64,000 nucleotides of DNA, taken from Melampsora larici-populina 98AG31. Lineage: Eukaryota; Basidiomycota; Pucciniomycetes; Pucciniales; Melampsoraceae. The stretch lies in NCBI RefSeq assembly GCF_000204055.1, contig NW_006768843.1:123567-187566 (forward strand), written 5' to 3'. Both the position numbers and the translations under genes were made by a program. The notes below the pieces were generated by a model that had not been told where the DNA came from, did not search any database, and was given only the letters and a program-made list of their open reading frames with translations. This document shows, in pieces, positions 11,839 through 22,810 of the stretch. Position 1 is the first letter of the stretch, and each line of letters opens with the position of its first letter.

Positions 11839-13309
11839 CTAGGTGGACTGCCTGTAATTAGTCCAGCTATCTAAGTGAACTTGATAGCTTTTGATCCAAC
11901 TCGGTATGGTAGTTGTGTCCAGCATGGCCGAGTTGTTGCACTTACCATACACCTCTGGAAATGGGATCGATGCAACCTTGGGTGCTAAGCTAACAAAATG
12001 GTCGCCATTGACAAAAGCCAGTACAATAGGCTTCTCCTTGTTTGGTGGTGTCCGATAAGGAAAAAAAGTTTGACAGTTGGATGCTTTCGGATCCAATACA
12101 ATTGTTGGCCGATCATACGCACTCGCAATGACATAGCCTAAATATGGCAGCTGCAGCCAGTATTCCTCAGTGCATTTGACCTCTTTCCAATCCAGTCGAA
12201 CCAGAAGGTCTTGTATCACCTCGGCGGCATAAGACTGATATTTCCGTGTTGTCATAGCAGGCCGAGTCCGAGCAGTAGAAATGAGAGATTGGTGGTCTGC
12301 GGTATGTTCCTTGAGCTCAGCTAGTAACTTGTGTCGAACATCTAGATATGATTCTGTAGAATAGCACTGAACAGCTGCTGCGATTGCGTAGTAACCACAG
12401 TTTCCATACGGTGGGGGATTGAAAATCGAGTTGATGTATTGAACCATGAATTGAGGAATCTGCATCAATATCTTTTGGTCCTGTGGCGAAGTCAGCACGC
12501 TTTTGTGAGTTGGATGTTTTGAGGCAGAGCTCGCAGTCAATGTCTTTTCTTTGTTGATTGCTACAACATCATCTTCATTCTGAGGAAACACAGCGCGTCC
12601 AAATGCTTGGCTTCGTTCAAGGATATCATGGACCTTGGCATCGGTGACAGGCAGGCGCACATCTTCGGAAATAAGTGATAGGGCAAGTTCAGGCACCAGA
12701 ACACGCCAAATGAAGTAGTCGGAAGGAAACGGCTTGGTGTCGGTTGTTTCAGTTTGACCCAAAAAGAACATGTCGGAAAGCACGTTGAACATGATGAAAA
12801 AACCGATCTGTCCATAACTGAAGATGTTTTTTGATCAGTTAGTCATCATCAATAGATAGCACAGGTGGACCAAAAGAAACCCACTATCCGGGCTGCTCCA
12901 GCTCACAACCAACAAAGTCACCAAACATACTAAACGTACGTGAGCCCTGGGTATCCCACTTCTTTTGGGCAAGATTGAGAAAGGAGGACGGTATTTGCGC
13001 TTGACAATCTGTTCCAGACGATTTTGATGGCTTTGGATACGCCTAAGGACCGTATCCAGTTAGTTTGATGGCCTAAACGTCATGAAGATCTGTCCGAATT
13101 GACTCACTGTTCCAATGTTTCAAAGTCGATGGTTGTAGGCCATCCCTCACGTATCCCCATGGGTATAACTTCTCGCTCTTCATGATGAAGATGACAAAAT
13201 TCGGCTGTTTGAGGAAACTACAGATCATATAATAAAAGGGTAACCAAAAGGGTAACAATGATGAGCATTAGCAAGTTGATGTAAGAAATAGCCCAACTAC
13301 AGACTCACA
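11839..13309 (-). pseudogene. C-terminal module of the MULE gene: RTC4-like plus OTU-like domain
   Basis: After a CPFCDEPMP start (at about 13,420, in the upstream exon), short exons at 13,217-13,108 and 13,042-about 12,895 carry FPQTAEFCHLHHEE and an EREVIPMGIREGWPTTIDFE stretch, a pattern I recall from RTC4-like domains of rust proteins. The last exon, 12,817-11,839, completes that domain (GYYGQIGFFI across the splice) and continues into an OTU-like domain: GNCGYYAIA with the nucleophile-type Cys (residue 132 counted from the Met at 12,792), and GDHFVSL with the His (residue 265). The Asp usual three residues before the Cys is Tyr here, so protease activity is doubtful. A one-base frame change near 12,935 separates two of the RTC4-like pieces. 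Confidence 0.65.
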
Positions 13310-15152
13310 GGTAAATCCATAGCCGCTCGATGCCCTACCCTTGGGTGTATGTTTGGCAAAGCAAACAGGACTGCTTTGAGACTCAATAGTTTTTCTGAGG
13401 GCTCTGATGGCATCGGTTCATCACAGAAAGGACACATATCATCGTGTATGTCTGTGTCATAATCGGACTCAGCATCACTGCTCCTGCTGGTTTCTGAAAC
13501 CACTGATACTGGGAGCGTTTTGTTCCGAGAGAGTTGTGTGAACAAGTTGGAGGTTGATGTGTCAATCTCCAATGCCGAAGTTGAATTGTGTTTGGTTGAC
13601 GTTGAAATATCTTCTTTGAAGGTGACATTAGCCGAGGTAGACACTTTAATAACAGCCCCTGAGCAGGAGGCAGTGGTTGGAGTCGAAGTTGGACCCAATA
13701 ACACTTTTGATGGACACCGGTTAGCGCGATGATTAGGGAGCTTGCACAAGCTGCACTTGTATGTGCGCTTTGATTTGGTCCGTTGAGGTTGAGAACTTAT
13801 CGGTTGAGGTTGAGAACTTATAAGATGGCCTGGAGACGCTTTGCCTTCTAGACCGGGTACAATAGATTCTACCTGAGAAAGTTTGACATTCTGATTTATT
13901 GCCTCTTCCTTGAGTGGTGCTTGAGAATGAGTCAGCTGAACCAAATGGTCTGGCTTGAGTCGCAATTGAGAAACAGATGGCTGGGGTAATTGGTCAATCG
14001 TGACGCGTGTTTGAGATTGAGAAGGCTGAGTGGGTTCGAATTGAGTTGAATCATCCTCAATACTAGCTCTATGAACATCTTCAGACTCTGTTGTTGAATA
14101 TTCGGATTGTATATCCTCATCAGCATCAGCATCAGGATCATTTACCATGTCATTTTCACGTTTTGGACAGGACGTTTGGCGGTGGTTACGCTTCCCACAA
14201 TAGCCACATTTGGTGGGTCGAGCCTTCTTCTCTTCTTTAACAGTCTCAATCTCGTAATCTGACTTCCATCGGCTGTTTTTTCCTTTTTCCAATGGAGCTG
14301 GGCGTTTTTTGCTGTTACGAGGGCGGCCACGATGATGGACTCTGACGACAGCATTGGAAATAGGAACAAGTGAATATCGGCCTGATTCAAGTTTGGCGAG
14401 CTCTTCGTAGAGCTTCCGGAGCGCATGTTCAGGTAGGTTGATTAGCTGGTCAAATTTTGATTGCACCGCTTTGCAAAGGTCTCCATGATTACGTGGTGAT
14501 ATCTTGAGAGACATATGCCACTGTTGGTGGACAAGCGTGGCTGGTATATACTTGGATTCGGTTAAAGCATTAGCAATCTCATGCGAACAGGGCAGTCCCC
14601 ACACGCCGCGGAAGGTTTTTGTACAAGTCCTATTCAAAGAGTCGGGTATTAAACCATACTGTGCCTTGATTTTCTTAATTGCAAAGTGTGAAACTGTGCG
14701 ATTGAGCTCCTGGAACATTTCGGGGAGGCGTAGCAAAGTCTTCTGAGTTTCGATACCGGTTGTAATGAAAATTTCGTCGTACTGTGAATCTCCGGCACGC
14801 TTGAAAGCCTTAAAACAAGTGACAAAGTCGTTATTACTGCCGTCCAGGAAGCCTTTAAGTCGATGATGTCCGCCCTCAAGTCAAGAAGTTGATGAGTTCC
14901 CAAAATGGGGAGTCTGAGAAGTGAATAATGCAACAAACTTATCGCTTCGATAAAGCCAATTTTTTTCTAGATATTCCAAGATTTTGTGTTGGTGGGCCAT
15001 TTTCTTCACAGCTTCAAGGTTGTTGTTGTAATCAGTTGTAGTTGTGCTTTGCATAAACCAATTCCAAATGGTCATGAACTCGGTGAATTGAGGGGCTGTG
15101 AACTTATTCTTGCAATTTTTACCTATGTTGTAGTTGATGTGCCAAATGCACA
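13309..15152 (-). pseudogene. MULE gene: end of DDE core, SWIM finger and two CCHC knuckles
   Basis: Immediately after the inserted MITE the frame resumes with LCIWHINYNIGKNCK, the block after the second catalytic Asp of MULE transposases. It continues with 'LEGGHHRLKGFL', a helical block characteristic of the family, across an in-frame TGA at 14,883-14,881. Then comes a SWIM-like GLPCSHEI motif, followed by a basic/acidic linker with two perfect C-x2-C-x4-H-x4-C knuckles (CGYCGKRNHRQTSC and CSLCKLPNHRANRC). A small in-frame duplication (ISSQPQ twice) lies between them. The exon ends at a GTGAGT donor at 13,308. The 479 open codons start at a TTG only because of the stop upstream. Confidence 0.75.
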
Positions 15153-15155
15153 ATA

Positions 15156-15778
15156 CACTGCAGACATTATTCGGGTTCCCCAAGTGGGCAGGGAAAAATG
15201 ATTGGGAGTATGATTTGTCATAAAATGGTCTATCACTCCACACCTGAGCCATAACACCCACACTACATATGTGTAGCAGGCTCAGTGAATATGTGGTTAT
15301 CATGTACATACAGTTCTGCTCAGTTATCTGCTCATCAGGACAAGTTATTCATATGTAATACATGCTGTAACTTCTTTCAGATTGAAAAAAGGTTCCAAAA
15401 GATTGACTACATACACTGACTCAATGTTTTGGTGTGATCTCATCAACTCAACTGCATGTAACACACTTTCTGTTACTAAGACATAGCTTCAACAATATTG
15501 CCTGAGCAGCTACAGAATTATATGTAGTGAATTTTTGGGAAAAAAATTTCAAAGTCGAAAAAGTTACATGTGGTATAACATGTGATTTATTTATTCTGAT
15601 GGGCAAAAAACTGAGCAGACCTGTATGTACATGATAGACAACTATTGACTTAGCTTGCTGCACATATGTAGTGTGGGTGAAATGGCCCAGGTGTGCAGTA
15701 TTAGATTCTTTTATGAAAAACTGTACTATTAATCATTTTCCTCTGCCAAATTGGGGAAGTTGAATGATGTTTACAGTG
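15156..15778. mobile_element. CACTA-like MITE inserted in the MULE gene
   Basis: A 623-bp insert with termini CACTGCAGACATTATTC at 15,156 and, in inverted orientation, CACTGTAAACATCATTC ending at 15,778. The two arms can be aligned by eye for roughly 200 bases, including the word CACCCACACTACATATGTG. Flanking bases are ATA at 15,153-15,155 and ATA at 15,779-15,781. Removing the insert and one ATA restores the MULE frame across THILCIWH. CACTG termini and a 3-bp target duplication fit the CACTA/EnSpm superfamily. It carries no significant frame, so it depends on a transposase in trans; the CACTA-type genes at 18-19 kb and 59-63 kb are possible relatives. Confidence 0.85.
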
Positions 15779-16828
15779 ATATATGAGTTGAAGAAGGAAA
15801 AACTTTTGCTATCGCATTGTATAGAGCTGGCTTGGCATCGGTGCAAAATGTCTGTGGCAAGTCTTCGTTTTTCAAGGAGTTGTTAGAGGAGTCAGAGGCG
15901 TTGTTTTCAGCATTTTGCGGAGCATCATCCACAGAATCGATCGTAGGAGGTTGAGTGTTTATGTCGTTGGTCATATTGGGAGGAGATTCCCTACCGAAAA
16001 CTACAGATTTCAACTGTTCTAAAGCCCATATATAACGTTCCTCTACCTCGCTGTGCATAAAACATAAGGCCACCGTGAAAGTCTTGTGCGTGTTGGTTGT
16101 ACCTACAATGTGCAGGAGGGGGAGATTGAACCTATTGGTCTTGTAGGTGCAGTCAAGACCCAGGACCGTGGGAAACCGGCAAGCCATACTGATTCCTTGA
16201 GGGCTGGCCAAGAATAACAATTGTAGTGTTCCATTGCGGGCGGTTGTTGTTCAAAAGGCCCAGTTCGCTTCGGAGATCAAGTCAAATAAACCCTGAATGG
16301 GTGTACGGCCAGCTAACCATGAGGTTTTTAACCGATAAAGAGCATTATGGATGTCTCGAACTAGAGGCTCTGATCTGGCGGGAAAGTTGATTAGGCGACG
16401 AATCTGAGATGCTCAACAACCAGCGGATGAAAGTGATTCAATTTGGCCCATGACGTTTTCTGAGAATTGTTGGTATTTCGAAAGATTATGAGGCTGGTCA
16501 AAAGGTGGATGGTTGTGTTTATGTTTGATAGGATTCTTGATGTCCTGCTGCACGATCCATCAAGCGGGTCTCTTATGATAATTGAGAGAGACCTCAAAGG
16601 GACACCCGGTCATCTTTGTTGAAGTTTCGTGGACTTTAGCTACTGACTGTACCGGCCGTCCGAGTGCGCACCTGAAGTACACACGAGTCTTCTCGCCCTT
16701 GTGGCTCTTGATCGCTATCCCGTAGCCTTGATGTCTAGCTACTGCGTTCAGGTACATGACACCACTTTCCATTGCTACGAATTGCTTTCCAAATTGTGGT
16801 GATTCCATAAGACGAACCGGTTCAGCTC
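15779..16828 (-). pseudogene. MULE gene: FAR1 domain and first part of DDE core
   Basis: The exon starts at 16,828 after a TTTCATTAG acceptor and reads ESPQFGKQFVAMESGVMYL, then GYGIAIKSHKGEKTRVYFRC and TKMTGCPFEV, a FAR1/WRKY-GCM1-like DNA-binding domain with its Cys pair and a KHKHNHPP His pair. The same frame, through three TGA stops, reaches LGLDCTYKTNRFNLPLLHI with the first catalytic Asp, then TFCTDAKPALYNAIAKVFP with the second. The Ser/Asn-rich stretch between them is longer than in plant MULEs. The MITE interrupts it immediately after the THI codons. Confidence 0.75.
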
Positions 16829-16900
16829 CTAATGAAAATCATTCAAATGAAATCAATGATCAAATGTTGTACACCTCAAAATTATGTGAATTGAACATAC

Positions 16901-17537
16901 CTATTGGGGGCCATTCTTTGTCCCGTTCAGCTTGAAGGTCAATCACGTCGAAATCATCCTCATCAGGTTCTTGCTGATTGGGTATTGGCATTTGACCTGT
17001 TGGTTCAGTTGGCGCATGTGCTGATTGGTTGAATAAGGGTATGTTCATACCGTTTGACCAATTGGTTGAAGTTTTTTCATCGATGGGGGCAAGATGATGA
17101 GATACAGTCGAATTGGTGCTTGTGTTGATGATCTGAGTGCTCGAACTAGTGGTAGCAGTCTTCTCTTCGATGGTGGGAGCGAGTTGAGATACAGCTGATT
17201 TGATGCTTGTCTCGGGCTTGATGGGATCAATTTTGGAATCGGTTTGAGTAACTGCTTCATCAAAGTCGTCCGTATCATGAAAAGATGAGGGAGGTAACTG
17301 AGATCCATAAGCATAAGGATTTGGTGACAGATAGGGAGGACATTGCCAATTGGGAGGGGCAGAGTTATTTTCACTATTGTTGTGACTTGGGTACGGATAT
17401 GGCGGCCAGTAAGGATACATCACAGGTGGATGTTGGTAGGGTAACGGTGGAGGAAAGAAAGGAGGGTAGCCTGGACGGTTCAACAAGGTTTTTTTTCCAA
17501 TCGAAGCATTGATGGGTCCGGTTCCGGGTTGAGACAT
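16901..17537 (-). pseudogene. MULE gene: first exon, Pro/Tyr-rich leader
   Basis: ATG at 17,537 opens a leader with PPFFPPPLPYQHPPVMYPYW and PYPYPS repeats, then an acidic Ser/Thr-rich linker ending EWPPI. The donor GTATGT at 16,900 and acceptor at 16,829 are 72 bases apart, and the join is in frame. The upstream 64 codons to 17,729 are open but have a different character, so I prefer the internal ATG. The role of the leader is unknown. Confidence 0.55.
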
Positions 17538-17845
17538 TGTCACATAAATGAAGATCGAGATTGGAGGTTTGGATGTTGGAGGGTCGGATGAGTTAAACAG
17601 ACAAGGCAAGTGAATGAAGGTGAAGGACAGCTGTGAACAGACGTTGGTATGGTCAGCGTTGAGAAATCGCAGAAGGCGGGAGACAAATGTGAACAGGTAA
17701 CTTACCATGTTGGGAAAGCCACGGCTCATGCACCTTTAGGACGTTTCTTGTGGTTGTTGTAAGTTGATTGTATGGTTGTTTTGGAGGGAAGTGTAGTGGT
17801 GTCTTGCTCGATTGGGTGCTTGATGTTGTAGCCCGGGTTGAGAAC

Positions 17846-18107
17846 ACAAATGCCCACTTTGAAGGGCTTGGATGCCCACTCTGGCCCACTCGTGCCCTCT
17901 TCTGAGGGTTTGTTGAGCCCGGTTTTCCCCGATCGGGCATAAGCTGCTGTATAAGCCCGGGTGTGACGCGGCTGCGGCCAAATTTGGCTGTGGCGGGTCC
18001 GGGTTCTCCGAAAAACCAATGATTTCAGCGGGTAAAGCACCGAAAAAAGCGGGCTTCGGATATTACTCGACCGGGCGCCGAATAGTGGCGTCCCTCTAGA
18101 ATAATCT
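17846..18107 (-). repeat. TCTAGA/GACGCC repeat family, copy B
   Basis: Read on the minus strand from 18,107 it begins TCTAGAGGGACGCCACTATT, then GGCGCCCG and CGAAGCCCG, matching copy A at 11,403. The body is GC-rich with CCCGG words. Its left end is set only approximately, by a change in composition. It abuts the truncated CACTA gene exactly where coding similarity stops, so it either inserted there or marks the breakpoint. The 159-codon frame across it (17,726-18,205) is chimeric. Confidence 0.6.
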
Positions 18108-19049
18108 TCTCTCCACTTTTTCAATTGTGAAAGAGGGTTGATGGGTTCATCGTTGACAGCCTCGGGCATGAGAACCAGATGCGGACTAACAAGTGGCTTC
18201 CTCAATTCCTACGTCATAGAAATCAGTCAACTTGAATCAATCTTTTTCCAGATCAAATGGAAAACTAACCTGTGCGGTAATTTCTTGCATCTTCAATCCA
18301 AAACAAGGATTTCCTAAAGGACTTTCTTTCTCAGCAACAGTTAAAGATAACCGCTTCCTCAAACGTTCACACATGTTCTGTGTGGTGTTATATGTTTGAA
18401 AAAAGATTGAATAGATTCCAAAAATCAACCGTATCTGTTCGTATTCTTCTCTTGAGATCAAGTTTTGCAAACTTCCAATCAAAAGCGTTGACACAAGCTG
18501 CTATGGAAGAACACAAAATGAGACTTTCAGTATTTTGAATACAATTTAACCAAACAAAGTAAAAAAGAAGACTTACTTCTTTCTCCTTGAATGGATACCA
18601 GTCACTCTCCTGATCAGATGTAAGTGATGTTTCTAAATCAAGTATGTCTAAATTACTAGATGTATCACAAGAAGTTGATCCATCCATGGTCTCTATATCT
18701 TCAACTTCACTTCCATCTAGAGTGTTCAACAAAGACTCAGAAATCTTGTCAACATCAACATTGTTAAAATCATCTGATGAATTGGATTCATCCACTTCAT
18801 CTGATTTATTTGATTTATTGGATTGATACATTTTGTCTGATTTGTCAGAGTAGGAGTCAGAGTCAGAGGATCCATACACCTCGCCAAAGAAGCATTCTGA
18901 GTAGCAAGCAATTTAGAAGCTAGTGGTGGTAAATCAGGTGATTGACAAGCAGGTAGTTCATGTTTGCACACACAAGCCTGGTGTGTAGATAGCGCAATGT
19001 GATGCTTTTGTGACACAAATTGACTACCACACAATACACATTCAAACAT
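18108..19049 (-). pseudogene. CACTA (TNP2-type) transposase, N-terminal part only
   Basis: ATG at 19,049 starts MFECVLCGSQFVSQ with a C2H2-like zinc-finger pattern (Cys-Cys...His-His). A Ser/Asp-rich acidic region follows, then SDWYPFKEKE. Introns at 18,576-18,501 and 18,269-18,209 join this in frame to TLLIGSLQNLISREEYEQI, then SPLGNPCFGLKMQEI, then ELRKPLVSPHL and QLKKWREDYS. The same blocks in the same order occur in the CACTA gene at 59.5-60.1 kb (SPWAPF, SPLGTPCFALKVKQI, QELGNPHVAEHL, QSKKWREEL), which anchors the assignment. A frame change lies near 18,895. The catalytic part is absent; the gene is cut at the TCTAGA repeat. Confidence 0.75.
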
Positions 19050-19826
19050 GTGTTTGGTTCTAATTTTTACATTTGCAATGACTATTAATTGAAGACCTTA
19101 TACCAGTTGAATGTCTGTCTCTTTTTTGAAAGAGAATTTTGTCAATCAAAGCAATATCAGGCCTGCAGGAGTCTGACGGCGCACATCTTGGTGCCGTGTA
19201 TGTTATCTGTAAGATGTGTGTGATGTCACTAAACTCAAAGACTTGAGGCACAAAGCAATGCTGTTTTTGTATTGAGTCTAGGATGTTTGCAAAGCCAAGG
19301 CACAAATAACCAAATGAGCTGACAAGGAGACTTTTGGGACAGGCTTAGAAGTTGTGTGCTCTGCCTTCAAATGGACCAAGATTTCAACCGACACACTGAG
19401 ATTGGCTTGAGACAATTTTGACAACAATATTCAAACTTTTTCTTGATATACCCTTCCACTTGTTGCAGACTTTAATAGATGATGAGTCCAAATGCACTTG
19501 AACACCACGGATTTGAAAGGAGGTGATATTGTTCCCTCAAGAGATTGATAAGCTGTTCTTGATAGGGAGCAAGTCAAACTGTGACCGTAAGACCAGGGTG
19601 TTCAGTGATTGAGATTGTTTGGTAAACAAGCTGCAATTTGAGTTGAGTTGAGTTGAGTTGCTGTTTCACAAGCCAGTCGTTGACCTTGGAATCGTTTGAT
19701 TTGGGTTTTTCTTATTGAGCTTTGTTTGAATTGTTTGATTTGGATGGGAGTTGTTAACTTGGAATAACTCAACAACAAGGGTAGACAAAATGATTTGCGC
19801 AATGATTCAAATCAACATGCTCATCT
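19050..19826. other. spacer with a TTGAG pentanucleotide run
   Basis: No gene recognised. A GAGTT run of about four units lies at 19,639-19,660. Minus-strand frames at 19,060-19,305 and 19,602-19,802 match nothing. The composition shifts to a CG-richer character at about 19,880, near the presumed left edge of the large Helitron. Confidence 0.4.
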
Positions 19827-20417
19827 TTTATCAAACATATAAAAGAAAGATTGCTCAATACCAAAAAAAGACAAAGTAGCAAAAACCCGTCACATTGTTG
19901 TCATTGCCCCGCCGCCGTCAGACGCTGGACCACCGTGTTTTTCCAGTGGTTGTTACACTGACGCTACCTCTCCATCTACTGTTGCCGCATACCAAGTAAT
20001 CCTTGACCCAAGACCATGTTCACATGCCTGTAAACCGTGTCTTCCGTGATGCCTTGCTTCGTTTTATTGTTCACCGTGATTTTTTTGCGAAGCCGTCTCC
20101 CTCATTTCAGCCAATACCCTCTGCCTCACCCTTGCCAATAGTTGTTTCCATTTGGCCTATCTTGGTTTCAGTCCATCACATGGCAATTCTCGGGTCTCTC
20201 ACAAGTCATTTGGCTAAGCTCTCCGTCTGCTTATTACTTCCGTCGAAAACGCCTGGCCTAGATACATTTCCGGCCTATTCAACGCGACACCATGATTCCA
20301 TGTTATCAGCCCTCATCAAGACCACATTACGCTTCTTTAATTCTATAAAGAACCCGCTCACTAATGCCATTCTATCGGCATCTCCCATTACCGCTACGTA
20401 TCACCGCCTTCATAACT

Positions 20418-21242
20418 ATGATGTCCCATTCTCATCCTCCCTTCCCTCTCCGTTTTAGCAGCATTTTTTGGACAAAAAAAGAAGTCTGTTTTCCGCTGTT
20501 CGTTCACGTTCGCAGCTGACTTACTTCATCAGATCCATCCCCAAGACTCGAATTCCAGACTACGCTACCAATGTTTCGAAACCGACGTAGTCGTCCAATG
20601 TGGCTCCTTGACTGGAGTTAATGTGTTGATCGCTGGTTCCCGGGACGCAACCATTCTGCAGAGCAACCGTGCCTATCGTATTGACGGTTCTGTTGCTGCT
20701 GGCGGGGCCGACACCACTTCAGTAATCTTTGAAGATGCTGAGCATACCATTAGAATTGACAACGCAGAAGTTCGATTGAACAGCCTGATGAATAAAGTTT
20801 TGACGCAGGGCGTTGGAAAAATCGTGGAATGGACCACACAACCTGCACTCCAAAATGGTCTTAACGTCGAAGTAGTCAGAGTACTCCACCAAAACTTTAG
20901 TGCTAATGTAAGTTGTTATCTCAATCGATGTCCGCTTCACATTGACAAACACTTTTTTTCTCAGCGCGTAGATTTTTATGTCGATTATTATATCAAATCT
21001 TATATTACTGCAACCTTAAGTATTGACGCGCTGATGGTTGGCAATATCATCACACTACGAGGCGTCGTCACTGGTTATTCCACCGCCAATAACACGTGGA
21101 CAGTCAATGTAAGCCAACATACCCCGCTGCTTCGTTTCACACATACTAAATTTCCCTACAGGCGTCAGAGATTTTTCAAATCGTTTACCCAACCACTGGC
21201 GTCCGTCGCAGTCACCGCCAGCGTGGCCTTCCTCCATCCTGA
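20418..21242 (+). CDS. two-module OB-like accessory protein, family member 1
   Basis: Four exons: 20,418-20,483, 20,533-20,907, 20,965-21,108 and 21,162-21,242, all with phase-0 junctions, encode about 221 residues ending at TGA. Donors are GTCTGT (weak), GTAAGT and GTAAGC. Exon 2 carries a first module (YRIDGSVAAGG, then GVGKIVEW and VEVVRVLH). Exon 3 carries a second (GNIITLRGVVTGYSTANNTW). Exon 4 is a short basic tail. The G-x6-G-x-V-x2-Y-x6-W pattern is shared exactly with five other genes in this element. The strand pattern resembles an OB fold, so single-stranded nucleic acid binding is a reasonable guess, not shown. The first exon is the least certain part. Confidence 0.65.
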
Positions 21243-21426
21243 ATTGACACCAACTCTTGAGTCTCATCGATATGTAATACGTTTTTGTTTCAATCACCTG
21301 TGTACATAGCTCATTAAATGTTTATATGGTCACTTTATCCGCAAATAGATTTCGCATGTTTCAAGCATCTCAGACTGTCTCAGCAACCCATTATGACTCC
21401 TGTGTACAACTCTTCGCAAACACTTC

Positions 21427-21593
21427 ACGGCGCAGACAGCAATATAACATGCTAAGGTTCACTGTCCTCATCATTCCCATTATATGGAACTCGGACGTTC
21501 CACCTCGCAATCTATTCACGGCGCAGACAGCAATATAACATGTTAAGGTCCACTGCCCTCATCATTCCCATTACACGGAACTCGGACGTTCCA
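21427..21593. repeat. tandem duplication of about 92 bp
   Basis: The segment starting TTCACGGCGCAGACAGCAAT occurs twice, near 21,427 and 21,519, with a few C/T differences, ending in GGAACTCGGACGTTCCA in both. The second copy contains the last exon and stop codon of the minus-strand gene at 21,571-22,309, so the duplication probably arose from that gene's 3' end. Confidence 0.8.
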
Positions 21594-22309
21594 ACAACAC
21601 CTCTTTCACCTAAAAATTTTGCTATTCAGTCAATCATTGACTAAAATACTGCCGTGACCACTTACATGTATTGCCCACATGTTTCCCTCTTTGCAAAACT
21701 CCAATACGCTCCCTTTCAATTCTACTACCGCTCCGGGTTGCACTGTCGGTGAACGTCGTAATACTTCATCACCGATGTCAACATACATTGCCACGAATTC
21801 TTCCCACACCCCTGACTATGTAATGGCTTCAGTGTCGGATCTTGATGATGTGGACAATTCACTCACGATATCCACCCATACCTTATGTCTCACCAGCATG
21901 CAGTCCCAGTTGTCTTCTTTTTGAATGTATTGCAATACTCTTCCGCGACTATTTACCTCAACCATATTCAAGGCCTCTCCAGTTGGTGAATTCGCCGCCA
22001 CTGCGGCCTGTTCCACATCGCCATACATGAACATCATTGCTTTGATGCCGTTGTTGGGTGCTATAACTTCTCCAGATACGTGCACCGTTGTTCCATTGTC
22101 CAATGCTTGGAAGTCGTCAATATTAAGAGTAAAAGGGCAGGCAATACGGCGGGCGGAGATGTTATCGGGGACAACGTCGAGGCATCGGTGTCGGTGTCCG
22201 CGCCCATCACTTACATAATGCTACAAACATTGTCAATCCCTAATTCGACATGTACCAAACTAAGAAGACTAACCTCATCACGTATTCGCACAATCCCGCT
22301 CCAAGTCAT
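21571..22309 (-). CDS. two-module OB-like accessory protein, family member 2
   Basis: Exons on the minus strand: 22,309-22,274, 22,220-21,882, 21,815-21,666 and 21,609-21,571, all phase 0, encoding about 187 residues with a TAA stop. Donors are GTTAGT, GTATGG and GTAAGT. Exon 1 is MTWSGIVRIRDE. Exon 2 has TVHVSGEVIAPNNGIKAMMF and GRVLQYIQKEDNWDCMLVRH. Exon 3 has GAVVELKGSVLEFCKEGNMW, fitting the family motif with identical spacing. No frameshift or internal stop was seen, so the gene looks intact. Its last exon lies within a tandem duplication. It is divergently placed relative to member 1, tail to tail. Confidence 0.7.
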
Positions 22310-22810
22310 TATTAAAGCGGTTGTTGCTGGAGATGAAAATTCCATATTACGTTCCATTCTGTTGGTATCCAATCGTAAAGACAGCAAAGAAAATTCGCCG
22401 ACGTTGCTTGAAACGGCGCAACGCTCTTAATCAATGTTCCTTCTGAGGATCACTCCATATTACCAGGTTCGCAATTGGCGGCAATTACAAACCCGCCCTC
22501 CCTGCAAAGATTTGTGCAGGGGCTATTAATTTCCACCTTGCCTGCCGATCGAACAACGAGGCACAGTTCTTTGACAATGTCTCTCTCAACATTCGTGATT
22601 AACGTCATGCTCACCACTGTTCCAACACAACTACTTCTTCAATGCATTACTTCACCGCGAGTTTGACTTCCTTTCCATCCTGCTACAAATGCAACTGCTT
22701 TCAATCTAATCGTAGTGATGTGGAATATCCTGCATACAAGTAGTTTCCCATCCCAATGAGCACTTTCAACAATTTCTCTCGGGCGGCACACACAACACAC
22801 TGATCCCTTC

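Larger units (their letters stand above)
11839..17537 (-). pseudogene. MULE (FAR1-type) transposase with RTC4-like and OTU tail, broken
   Basis: A single minus-strand gene can be followed through phase-compatible introns from ATG at 17,537 to TAA/TAG-class termination at 11,839. Domain order is a Pro-rich leader, a FAR1-type DNA-binding domain, a MULE DDE core, a SWIM zinc finger, two CCHC zinc knuckles, an RTC4-like domain and an OTU-like cysteine protease domain. Introns inferred: 16,900-16,829, 13,308-13,218, 13,107-13,043 and 12,894-12,818. It is dead: in-frame TGA stops occur at 16,562-16,560, 16,415-16,413, 16,253-16,251 and 14,883-14,881, all preceded by T. There is a frame change near 12,935, and a MITE is inserted at 15,156-15,778. 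The parts are described separately below. Terminal inverted repeats of the MULE itself were not found. Confidence 0.8.

Noticed and set aside
17726..18205. A 159-codon minus-strand gene
   Set aside because: It is a chimera of a CACTA exon end, the TCTAGA-family repeat and the MULE flank.
20003..20458. A 151-codon plus-strand frame near the Helitron left end
   Set aside because: No domain, low-complexity hydrophobic/Ser/Pro composition, and it overlaps the better-supported first exon of the accessory gene in another phase.
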